Shown in pieces: positions 47,695 through 54,386 of a stretch of 64,000 nt of DNA (its first letter is position 1; each line of letters starts with the position of its first letter). Below the pieces are notes generated by a model. It did not search any database. It was not told the origin of the DNA and saw nothing but the letters and a program-made list of their open reading frames with translations. Source of the stretch: Opitutaceae bacterium (GTDB taxonomy: Bacteria > Verrucomicrobiota > Verrucomicrobiia > Opitutales > Opitutaceae); the NCBI GenBank assembly GCA_023269585.1, contig JAHFTC010000004.1, forward strand, positions 27,100-91,099. The letters run 5' to 3'. The translations under genes and the position numbers were made by a program.

Positions 47695-48900
47695 ATGAGA
47701 AGCGCGGATCTTCAGGCGGGGTGCCGGCAAGGCAAGCGGCTTTTTCGGGAATTTTTCCGGGGACCATTGGTCCTCGGATTTTTCGTGGCCCTGGTCGGGC
47801 TCGCGACGCCCTGCGGCGCGCAGGGCGGGGGGACCTTCCCGACCTTGGAGGTCAAGGGCGTCGTCTACCACGAGGTGAAGGTGCTTTCGATCTCGGCCAC
47901 GACGGTGACGCTCCGGCATCGCGAGGGGATCGCGCAGGTGCCGTTGCGGGCCCTCAGTCCGGAACTGCAGCAGCGTTTCGGCTACGATCCGCTGGATGAG
48001 GAACTGGATGCGCTGCTGCAGGCGAACCAACGCCAGTTGCAGGCAACCAAGCCGCCGGAGCCGAAGCGCCGCTCGGTGACGGTGAAACAGGATACGCCCG
48101 TGGGCCGGGCGTTGAGCCGCTTCGGGACGCCGGCGCGGATGGAGGCGGTCGACCTGCGTCCGCAGTTTCGGGCGCTGGAACTGGGGACGAAGAACCAGGG
48201 GTTGCGGCCGAGTTGCGCGGTGTTCGCGGTGGTGAGCGCCCTGGAGTTCCAGAACGCGGCCGCAGTGGGGCATCCGGAGAAGCTTTCGGAGGAGTACCTG
48301 ATCTGGGCGACGCGGCGCACCCTGGGCATCGGGGCGGGGGAGAAGCGGACGGTCGAGGTGGCGCAGGACGAGGAAACCGGAGAGCCGGATACGCGCGACG
48401 CGGGCTTCACGCTCCAGGAGGTGCTGGCGGCGGTGCGGGCCTACGGGGTGCCGTTGCACGAGGAGATGCCGAACACGTTCGGGTTGGCCATGGAGAAGAT
48501 CCCTGATCCGGCCGACGAAGTGCTCACCGCGGCGCGGAGCCGGCGCCAGGTTTCCACCTACGTGGTGCCCGGGGTGAACACGCAGGTGAAGATCACCAAC
48601 ATCGTTCACGCGCTCAACGAGGGCGTGCCGGTGGTGGTCGGGCTGCGCTGGCCGCACGGGCGCACGTTGATGCGGACGGCCTTGCTTAGCCAGCAGAAGC
48701 CGCTGGAGAACCGCGCCCATGCTGTCACCCTCGTGGGCTATCTATCGGAGGATGGCTCGATGGAGGGGATACGGTTCATCTTCAAGAACTCCTGGGGCAT
48801 CCGCTGGGGGACGGGCGGGTACGGTTTCGTGGAGATCGGCTACCTACAGAAGCATCTGCTCGATGCGGTGGTGGTGGAAGTGCGGCCGACGGGCGGCTGA
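47695..48900 (+). CDS. secreted papain-like (C1) cysteine protease with SHD1-like N-domain
   Basis: 401 residues. A hydrophobic export segment (PLVLGFFVALVGLATPCGA) is preceded by an unusual 25-residue charged stretch, so the true start may be later. Residues 45-95 (VKGVVYHEVKVLSISATTVTLRHREGIAQVPLRALSPELQQ) resemble the SLA1-homology-like domain common in this phylum. The peptidase part shows the catalytic cysteine in NQGLRPSCAVFAVVSALE, the histidine in RAHAVTLVGY and the asparagine in FKNSWGIRWG, so the triad is complete. It starts 6 bases from tRNA-Glu on the opposite strand. Confidence 0.85.
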   Translation: MRSADLQAGCRQGKRLFREFFRGPLVLGFFVALVGLATPCGAQGGGTFPTLEVKGVVYHEVKVLSISATTVTLRHREGIAQVPLRALSPELQQRFGYDPLDEELDALLQANQRQLQATKPPEPKRRSVTVKQDTPVGRALSRFGTPARMEAVDLRPQFRALELGTKNQGLRPSCAVFAVVSALEFQNAAAVGHPEKLSEEYLIWATRRTLGIGAGEKRTVEVAQDEETGEPDTRDAGFTLQEVLAAVRAYGVPLHEEMPNTFGLAMEKIPDPADEVLTAARSRRQVSTYVVPGVNTQVKITNIVHALNEGVPVVVGLRWPHGRTLMRTALLSQQKPLENRAHAVTLVGYLSEDGSMEGIRFIFKNSWGIRWGTGGYGFVEIGYLQKHLLDAVVVEVRPTGG

Positions 48901-48924
48901 GCTCGGCGGGCGATCCTTTCCAGC

Positions 48925-50334
48925 ATGAATCTCCCGATCTTTCTCGGTGGTGAGGCGGTGGAGACCGCACAGCGGCTTGCGGTGACCTGCTCGTACGACG
49001 GCGGGAACGCGGGTTCGACGTTTCTGGCCGGGCCGGCGGAACTCGAGCGCGCGATCGAGGCGGCGCAGCAGGCGGCGCCGGCACTGAAGGCGTTGCCGGC
49101 GTGGAAGCGGCACGAGATCCTGATGGGCTCGGCGGCGCGCCTGCGGGCGAACCGCGCGGAGATGGGGCGGCTGATCGCGCTCGAGGCGTGCAAGCCGCTC
49201 CGCTACGCGCTGGGCGAGGTCGACCGGGCGTTGCAGGTGTTCGAGGTGGCGGCCGAGGAGAGCCGCCGGATGGCGGGCGAGTACCTGCGCCTCGACTGGA
49301 CGCCCGCGGGCACCGGGCGCGACGCCGTGGTGAAATGGTTTCCGGCCGGCTTGGTGGCGGGGATCAGTCCGTTCAACTTCCCGCTCAATCTTGCGGTGCA
49401 CAAGGTGGCGCCGGCGTTCGCGGCGGGGTGTCCGATCATTCTGAAGCCGTCGCGCAACACACCGCTCTCGATGCTGTGGATGGCGCGGCTGATGGCGGAG
49501 GCGGGGCTGCCGGCGGGCGCGTTGTCGGTGCTGCCGCTCGACCGCGACAGCGGCACGCAGCTCGTGACGGACCCGCGTTTCGCGGTGCTCACGTTCACCG
49601 GCTCGCCGGAGGTCGGGTGGTGGATGAAGAGCCAGGCCGGGCGCAAACGCGTGGTGCTCGAGCTCGGCGGCAACGCAGGGGTGATCATCGACCGCACCGC
49701 GGATCTGGCGGTCGCGGTGCCGCGCATCGTGACCGGGGCGTTCGCCTATGCCGGGCAGGTCTGCATTCACACGCAGCGGATCTTCGTGCACGAGGCGTTG
49801 TTCGTGGAGTTCTCGCGGCGCTTCGTCGCGGCGGCGGCGAAGCTGCGGATCGGGCCGCCGGCGGAGGCTGAGACCGACGTGACGGCGTTGATCGACGAGG
49901 ACAGCGCGAAGCGCGTGGAGGCCTGGGTGGCCGAGGCGCGAGAGGCGGGCGCGCAGGTCTTGCTCGGCGGGCGGCGCAACGCAGCGGTGTACGAACCGAC
50001 GATCCTCACCGCGACGCGACCGGAGATGCGCGTGTGCTGCGATGAGGTGTTCGGGCCGGTGGTGACGCTGGAGCCGTTCGCTGATTTCGGGGATGCGTTG
50101 CAGCGCGTGAACGCTTCGCGTTTCGGCCTGCAGGCGGGTGTGTTCACCGACTCATTGGCACACATGCAGCAGGCGTTCGACCAGCTCGACGTCGGCGGCG
50201 TGATCATCAACGACACGCCGACCTTCCGCGTCGACCACATGCCCTACGGCGGCGTGAAGGACAGCGGCCTTGGCCGCGAAGGCGTGAAATACGCCATGGC
50301 CGACTACCTGGAGATGAAGGTGCTGGTGAAGTAA
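48925..50334 (+). CDS. NAD(P)-dependent aldehyde dehydrogenase
   Basis: 469 residues, the normal ALDH length. Cofactor segment WFPAGLVAGISPFNFPLNLAVHKVAPAFAAGCPIILKPS, general-base glutamate in VLELGGNAGVI, and nucleophile cysteine in AYAGQVCIHTQR (GQxC with Val where many have Arg or Thr). The C-terminal EVFGPVVTLEPF and GGVIINDTPTFRVDHMPYGGVKDSGLGREG fit the semialdehyde/glyceraldehyde-3-phosphate (GapN-like) group. The substrate cannot be fixed. It is 24 bases after the protease. Confidence 0.93.
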   Translation: MNLPIFLGGEAVETAQRLAVTCSYDGGNAGSTFLAGPAELERAIEAAQQAAPALKALPAWKRHEILMGSAARLRANRAEMGRLIALEACKPLRYALGEVDRALQVFEVAAEESRRMAGEYLRLDWTPAGTGRDAVVKWFPAGLVAGISPFNFPLNLAVHKVAPAFAAGCPIILKPSRNTPLSMLWMARLMAEAGLPAGALSVLPLDRDSGTQLVTDPRFAVLTFTGSPEVGWWMKSQAGRKRVVLELGGNAGVIIDRTADLAVAVPRIVTGAFAYAGQVCIHTQRIFVHEALFVEFSRRFVAAAAKLRIGPPAEAETDVTALIDEDSAKRVEAWVAEAREAGAQVLLGGRRNAAVYEPTILTATRPEMRVCCDEVFGPVVTLEPFADFGDALQRVNASRFGLQAGVFTDSLAHMQQAFDQLDVGGVIINDTPTFRVDHMPYGGVKDSGLGREGVKYAMADYLEMKVLVK

Positions 50335-50567
50335 GCGGTGCCAACGCTCGTGACGCGGGCCAATTCCGACTCGGGATCAGCGGAAGAGCGCGGCAAACTG
50401 CGGTCCGAACACGAGGTTTCCAACGACGATCGCGCCGCGGGCGCACAGGAGAACGGCGCCAGCGGCATAGTCCTTGGTCCGGCCGATCAAGGGCTGGCGG
50501 CCGGTCGAGGCGGCGTCGGCGAGGAGGAGAGCTGAACGACCGGTGCCCTCGGTACATAACCGAGCGC

Positions 50568-50879
50568 CTACTTCCTGCCTGCCAAGGATCGGCGAAGGCG
50601 CTTGGGCTTTTGCCGGAGGTCGAACACCGTGACGATGGTGGTGACACACGGTCGGATGATGAAGAATACGCCGAAGTAGGTGTCGCGAACGATGGCGCGG
50701 CGAAATTGTCGGTGTTTCCGCGGGAAAAGCTCGGGATTCCACTCGATTCATTGCGCGGTTTCCCGGAATTGCGGCCGAAAGTAGGCACTGCCGTCCGCGC
50801 GCCAAGAATCGTAGAAGGCTCAGGCCTCGCGGGGGTCTGCCTCGACAATTTCCAGAGCCTCGACCGGCTGGCTTTTCAC
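50568..50879 (-). pseudogene. RelE/ParE-type toxin remnant with two in-frame TGA codons
   Basis: From a GTG at 50879, overlapping the antitoxin stop (GTGA), the frame runs 103 codons to TAG at 50568. Its translation has toxin hallmarks: EALEIVEADPREA, AFYDSW, IEWNPELFPRKHRQFRRAIV, YFGVFF and TIVTVFDLRQKPKR. Two internal TGA codons (50822-50820 after PREA and 50750-50748 after ETAQ) break it. Both fit single CGA to TGA changes at positions where arginine is plausible. The ORF track shows only other frames here. I read it as a decayed toxin; TGA readthrough is the unlikely alternative. Confidence 0.75.
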
Positions 50880-51064
50880 TGTACGTCGAGGTGGCGCTCG
50901 AGTTCGGCCAAGGTGATGGTCTTGGCTTTTCCAGAGCGGAAATCGGCCCAGCGGCGATCGAGTTTCTTTTTCTGCCGAGGTGTGACCGGGGTGTCGTCGC
51001 TGATCCCCGCCCGCCACAGCGCATCGGCCAGTTCGAGCTTCTGGCGATTCGGAAGCAGCCGCAA
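50876..51064 (-). pseudogene. addiction-module antitoxin (TIGR02574-like), N-terminally shortened
   Basis: 62 residues from a TTG at 51064: LLPNRQKLELADALWRAG, TPRQKKKLDRRWADF and ITLAELERHL, the pattern of the putative addiction-module component family that pairs with RelE toxins. Family members usually begin 10-15 residues earlier with a methionine, but an upstream stop in frame lies against the end of lpd. The start appears to have been lost, perhaps when this region was joined to lpd. The partner toxin next to it is broken too. Confidence 0.65.
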
Positions 51065-51070
51065 GGCCTC

Positions 51071-52579
51071 TCACACTGCATGCAGGGCGCTCTTGCTGAC
51101 GGCGAGGGCGGCTTCTTTCACAGCTTCGCTCATCGTGGGATGGGCGTGGATCGTGCGGGCGAGATCTTCGGCGCTGCCGCCGTAGCTCATGTGGGCAACG
51201 ACTTCGCTGATGAGCTCGCCGGCGCCGCGGCCGAGAATCTGCGCGCCGAGCAGGCGGTCGGTCTTGGCGTCGGCGATGAGCTTCACGAAGCCGTCCGCGG
51301 CGTCGGACGCGAGGGCGCGGCCGTTGGCGGCGAAGTTGAATTTTCCGACCTTCACCTCAATGCCCTTGGCCTTGGCGCCATCCTCGCCGAGACCGACGCC
51401 GGCGACTTCCGGATCGGTGTAGACGATGGCGGGCACGACGTCCCAATCGATGTGGCCGGCTTTGCCCGCGATCCATTCGGCGACGGCGACGCCATCCTCC
51501 TCGGCCTTGTGGGCTAGCATTGGCCCGGCCACGACGTCGCCGATGGCCCAGATGCCGGCGGCGCTGGTGCGGAGATGTCCGTCGACCTTGATGCGCTTCT
51601 TGTCGTCGAGTTCGACGCCGGCGGCGGCGAGGTTGAGGCCGTCGGTGAACGGCCGGCGGCCGACGGCGACGAGGACCTTGTCGGCGGGGAATTCGAGTGG
51701 CTTGCCATCCCGTTCGGCGGTGAGGATCGCGGCCGATGCGATTGCGGATTGCGGATTGCGGACTGCGGATTGGTCGGAGGAGGAGGCCGAGCTTTGGGAT
51801 TTGGAATCTGGAGTTTGGAATTTCACTCCCGTGACTTTCGCGCCGGTCTCGATCTTCAGGCCTTGCTTCTGGAGGAGGCGGGTGAAGTTGCGGACGATGT
51901 CGTCGTCGTAGGCGGCGACGATCTTCGGGAGAAACTCGAGCACGGTGACTTCGGCGCCGAGGCGGGCCCAGACGGAGCCGAGTTCGAGGCCGATGGCGCC
52001 GCCGCCGACCACGACGAGCTTTTTGGGCACGGCGGGGAAGGAGATGGCATCGTCGGAAGAGACGACGGTCTGGCCGTCGAATTTCAGGAAGGGCAATTCG
52101 ACTGGTGCGGAGCCGGTCGCGATGACGATGTGGGTCGCCGACAAGTCGGCGACGATTGCGGATTGCGGATCGCGGATTGCGGATTGTTCGGACGAAGTCG
52201 CGGTCACGCGCACAGTCTTCGGGCCGGTGAAGGCCGCCGTGCCGGTGAAGACGGTGATCTTGCGCGCCTTGGCGAGTTGGGCGATGCCGCCGGTGAGCTT
52301 GCCGACGACCGTATCCTTTTTCTTGAGCAACGCGGCGACGTCGATCTCGACGGAGCCGAGTTTGATGCCGCTCTCGGCCGCGTGGTGTTTGGCCCACGCG
52401 AAATGCTCGGTCGCGTTGAGCAACGCTTTCGACGGGATGCAGCCGACGTTGAGGCAGGTGCCGCCGAGGGCGGCGCGCTTGTCGACGAGTGCGACCTTCA
52501 GACCGAGTTGGGCGGCGCGGAACGCGCACACGTAGCCGCCGGGGCCGGCACCGAGGATGAGGACGTCGAAGGAGGACAT
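51071..52579 (-). CDS. lpd: dihydrolipoyl dehydrogenase (E3)
   Basis: 501 residues from the ATG at 52579 (MSSFDVLILGAGPGGYVCAFRAAQ); the track start at 52633 reads through a repeat. E3 reoxidises dihydrolipoyl groups of 2-oxoacid dehydrogenases and GcvH with FAD and NAD. The redox pair is in GGTCLNVGCIPSK, the NAD fold in LVVVGGGAIGLELGSVW, the second FAD segment in GIWAIGDVVAGPMLAHKA and the histidine base in HAHPTMSEA. It is about 25-30 residues longer than usual because of two repeat-derived inserts, near residues 129-144 and 251-281. Third gene after sucA and sucB. Confidence 0.96.
   Translation of the reverse strand: MSSFDVLILGAGPGGYVCAFRAAQLGLKVALVDKRAALGGTCLNVGCIPSKALLNATEHFAWAKHHAAESGIKLGSVEIDVAALLKKKDTVVGKLTGGIAQLAKARKITVFTGTAAFTGPKTVRVTATSSEQSAIRDPQSAIVADLSATHIVIATGSAPVELPFLKFDGQTVVSSDDAISFPAVPKKLVVVGGGAIGLELGSVWARLGAEVTVLEFLPKIVAAYDDDIVRNFTRLLQKQGLKIETGAKVTGVKFQTPDSKSQSSASSSDQSAVRNPQSAIASAAILTAERDGKPLEFPADKVLVAVGRRPFTDGLNLAAAGVELDDKKRIKVDGHLRTSAAGIWAIGDVVAGPMLAHKAEEDGVAVAEWIAGKAGHIDWDVVPAIVYTDPEVAGVGLGEDGAKAKGIEVKVGKFNFAANGRALASDAADGFVKLIADAKTDRLLGAQILGRGAGELISEVVAHMSYGGSAEDLARTIHAHPTMSEAVKEAALAVSKSALHAV
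51740..51825. repeat. heptamer arrays inside lpd, insert 2
   Basis: 51740-51774: GATTGCG three times, GACTGCG, GATTGGT, then CGGAGG. 51791-51825: GCTTTGG, GATTTGG, AATCTGG, AGTTTGG, AATTTCA. On the coding strand they give KFQTPDSKSQS and DQSAVRNPQSAI in frame, within a loop of the NAD domain. Confidence 0.9.
52154..52194. repeat. heptamer array inside lpd, insert 1
   Basis: GATTGCG, GATTGCG, GATCGCG, GATTGCG, GATTGTT, then CGGACG. The coding strand gives [12 protein letters not shown] in frame, in the FAD domain before the conserved ATGSAP. Confidence 0.9.
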
Positions 52580-52590
52580 GGGAGGAAGAA

Positions 52591-52618
52591 GTGAGTAGCG
52601 AGTAGCAGGTAGCGAGTA
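52591..52618. repeat. GCGAGTA-type heptamer array before lpd
   Basis: GTGAGTA, GCGAGTA, GCAGGTA, GCGAGTA, starting 11 bases from the lpd start codon. The lpd sense strand reads TACTCGC, which in the over-extended ORF gives ATRYSLL. Confidence 0.85.
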
Positions 52619-52683
52619 GGCGGAGGCCAACAACGAACCGGGCCGTAGCTGGAGGGCGAACTGTCTTGATGTGCGCGGTTGGC

Positions 52684-52705
52684 GGACGGCGGCGGAGCGC
52701 CGTCC
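52684..52705. other. hairpin in the sucB-lpd gap
   Basis: GGACGGC pairs with GCCGTCC around an 8-base loop, 13 bases beyond the sucB stop. No T tract. It could be an mRNA processing or stability element. Confidence 0.4.
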
Positions 52706-52717
52706 CTACCTGGCGGA

Positions 52718-53989
52718 CTAGACGCCCAGCAGGAGGCGGGCGGGATCTTCGATGGCCTGTTTGATCTTCACGAGGAAGGTCACGGCTTCCTTGCCGTCGA
52801 CGAGGCGGTGATCGTAGCTGAGCGCCAGGTACATCATGGGGCGGATGACGACCTGGCCGTTGAGGGCGATCGGGCGGTCGTTGATGGCGTGCATGCCGAG
52901 GATGCCGCACTGCGGGGGATTGAGGATCGGCGTGGAGAGCAACGAACCGAAGGTGCCGCCGTTGGTGATCGTGAAGACGCCTCCGGTGAGATCGTCGAGG
53001 GCGATCTTGCCCTCGCGGGCCTTCACCGCGTACGCGGCGATGTCCTTTTCGATCTCGGCGAGACTCTTCGTGTCGCAGTCGCGGAGCACGGGGACCATCA
53101 GTCCGCGATCGGTGGAGACAGCGACGCCGACGTCGAAGAAGCTGTTCTGGACAATAGTGTCCCCGTCGAGGCTGGCGTTGACGGCGGGGACTTCGCGCAG
53201 CGCGTGCACGGCGGCCTTCACGAAGAGCGACATGAAACCGAGCTTCACGCCGTGGCGCTTGGTGAAGTCGTCCTGGTAGCGGGCGCGGAGGTCGCGCACG
53301 GCGGACATGTCCACCTCGTTGAACGTGGTGAGCATGGCGGTCTGGTTCTTCACCTGGACGAGGCGCTCGGCGATCTTGGCGCGCAAGGGAGTCATCTTGC
53401 GACGCGTCTGGCGGGCCGAGGATTGCGGATCGCGGATTGCGGATTGCGGATTGGACGGCGCGATCTCCGATTTTGGATTTTCGATCTTCGATTGGGCGGA
53501 CGCGGGCGCGGCGGTGGGGAGCGGAGCAGGAGCCGGTACGGCCGGCTTCTCGGCGGCGGCGAGCATGTCGCCCTTGGTGACGCGGCCGGCTTTGCCGGTG
53601 CCGGGGACGGTGGCGGGATCGATCTTGGTTTCCTCGGCGAGGCGGCGGACGGCTGGTGAAACCGGAGATGGGAGACCGGAGACCGGAGAGACGGAAGTCG
53701 GAACGGAGGTCGGCGGAGCGGCGGGAGTTTCCGGTTTCCGGTCTCCGCTTTCCGGTTTCGCGTCGATGGTGGCGACGACGGCGCCGATCTTCACCTCAGT
53801 GCCTTCGGCGATGGTGAGCGTGATCACGCCGTCGGCTTCGGCGGTGCCTTCGGAGGTGATCTTGTCGGTCTCCAACTCGAAGAGCGCCTGGCCTTTCTTC
53901 ACGGTGGCGCCGTTGGCGACGTGCCATTTCGCGAGGATGCCGGAGGCGATGGATTCACCGAGGGGCGGGATTTTGACTGGGAGAGACAT
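52718..53989 (-). CDS. sucB: dihydrolipoamide succinyltransferase (E2 of 2-oxoglutarate dehydrogenase)
   Basis: 423 residues. Lipoyl domain with K43 in [13 protein letters not shown]; peripheral subunit-binding domain [34 protein letters not shown] (about 112-145); catalytic domain from about 195 with [19 protein letters not shown] and the active site [11 protein letters not shown]. It transfers succinyl groups to CoA in the TCA cycle. Both interdomain linkers (about 77-112 and 160-194) are encoded by heptamer arrays: [12 protein letters not shown] and [11 protein letters not shown] in the first, [23 protein letters not shown] in the second. sucA is upstream across a 397-base repeat-filled gap. 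Confidence 0.96.
   Translation of the reverse strand: MSLPVKIPPLGESIASGILAKWHVANGATVKKGQALFELETDKITSEGTAEADGVITLTIAEGTEVKIGAVVATIDAKPESGDRKPETPAAPPTSVPTSVSPVSGLPSPVSPAVRRLAEETKIDPATVPGTGKAGRVTKGDMLAAAEKPAVPAPAPLPTAAPASAQSKIENPKSEIAPSNPQSAIRDPQSSARQTRRKMTPLRAKIAERLVQVKNQTAMLTTFNEVDMSAVRDLRARYQDDFTKRHGVKLGFMSLFVKAAVHALREVPAVNASLDGDTIVQNSFFDVGVAVSTDRGLMVPVLRDCDTKSLAEIEKDIAAYAVKAREGKIALDDLTGGVFTITNGGTFGSLLSTPILNPPQCGILGMHAINDRPIALNGQVVIRPMMYLALSYDHRLVDGKEAVTFLVKIKQAIEDPARLLLGV
53421..53502. repeat. two tandem 41-base heptamer units in sucB, linker 2
   Basis: Unit 1 (53421-53461): GATTGCG, GATCGCG, GATTGCG, GATTGCG, GATTGGA, CGGCGC. Unit 2 (53462-53502): GATCTCC, GATTTTG, GATTTTC, GATCTTC, GATTGGG, CGGACG. 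Both have exactly five heptamers plus six bases. Unit 2 resembles the cassette ends at 25691 and 26156. Confidence 0.9.
53658..53760. repeat. inverted pair of GGAGACC/GGTTTCC heptamer arrays in sucB, linker 1
   Basis: The left arm (53658-53698) has GAAACC, GGAGATG, GGAGACC, GGAGACC, GGAGAGA, CGGAAGT. The right arm (53726-53760) has AGTTTCC, GGTTTCC, GGTCTCC, GCTTTCC, GGTTTCG. The arms are near reverse complements and could fold as a hairpin in the coding mRNA. Confidence 0.85.
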
Positions 53990-54059
53990 GGAGGGAAGCC
54001 GGAGACGGGCGAGCGGAACGCGGAAAGGGGAGATGAACGGAGGCGGAGGAAAGTAGGAT

Positions 54060-54280
54060 GGAACCGCTAATGGACGCTAATCGACGCTAATGCGGAGGGG
54101 AACAGGCGGAGAGTTCGGAGTGATGAACCACTAATGCACACTAATGGACACTAATTCGGAAGGGCGGAGGCGGCGGATGAGGGGACCGCTAATGGACGCT
54201 GATCGACGCTAATTCGGAAGGAGTCGGAAACTCGGAGGAGGGAACCACTAAGGCACACTAATGAACACTAATTCGGCGAG
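54060..54280. repeat. four blocks of 10-base CTAATGGAC-type repeats
   Basis: Each block has three decamers: two of the kind GCTAATGGAC or ACTAATGCAC, then GCTAAT/ACTAAT followed by KCGG. Blocks begin near 54062, 54126, 54184 and 54243, 58-64 bases apart. Blocks 1 and 3 use GCTAAT units, blocks 2 and 4 use ACTAAT units, so the pattern is A-B-A-B, suggesting duplication of a unit of about 120 bases. Confidence 0.85.
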
Positions 54281-54343
54281 GCGCGAGGGGGCGTGTGCCT
54301 TAGCGGTCCCCATGGATCGTGGGCGGCAGTGGTGAAGTTCAGT

Positions 54344-54385
54344 GGTATTCGGAAATCGAAAATCGGAAATCCAAAATTGAGAATG
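54344..54385. repeat. heptamer array against the sucA stop codon
   Basis: GGTATTC, GGAAATC, GAAAATC, GGAAATC, CAAAATT, GAGAATG on the plus strand. It ends two bases before the sucA stop (54387-54389). On the sucA sense strand it reads as GATTTCC/GATTTTC units. Confidence 0.85.
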
Positions 54386-54386
54386 C

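Larger units (their letters stand above)
53990..54386. other. repeat-filled gap between sucA and sucB
   Basis: 397 bases without a gene. Nearest sucB are weak GGAGACG-like units (53994-54035), then four decamer blocks (54060-54280), then a heptamer array against the sucA stop. There is no evident terminator, so sucA-sucB cotranscription remains possible. Confidence 0.8.

Noticed and set aside
50377-51081. 234-residue minus-strand ORF
   Set aside because: Out of frame with the antitoxin and toxin translations, which match known families; composition is random.
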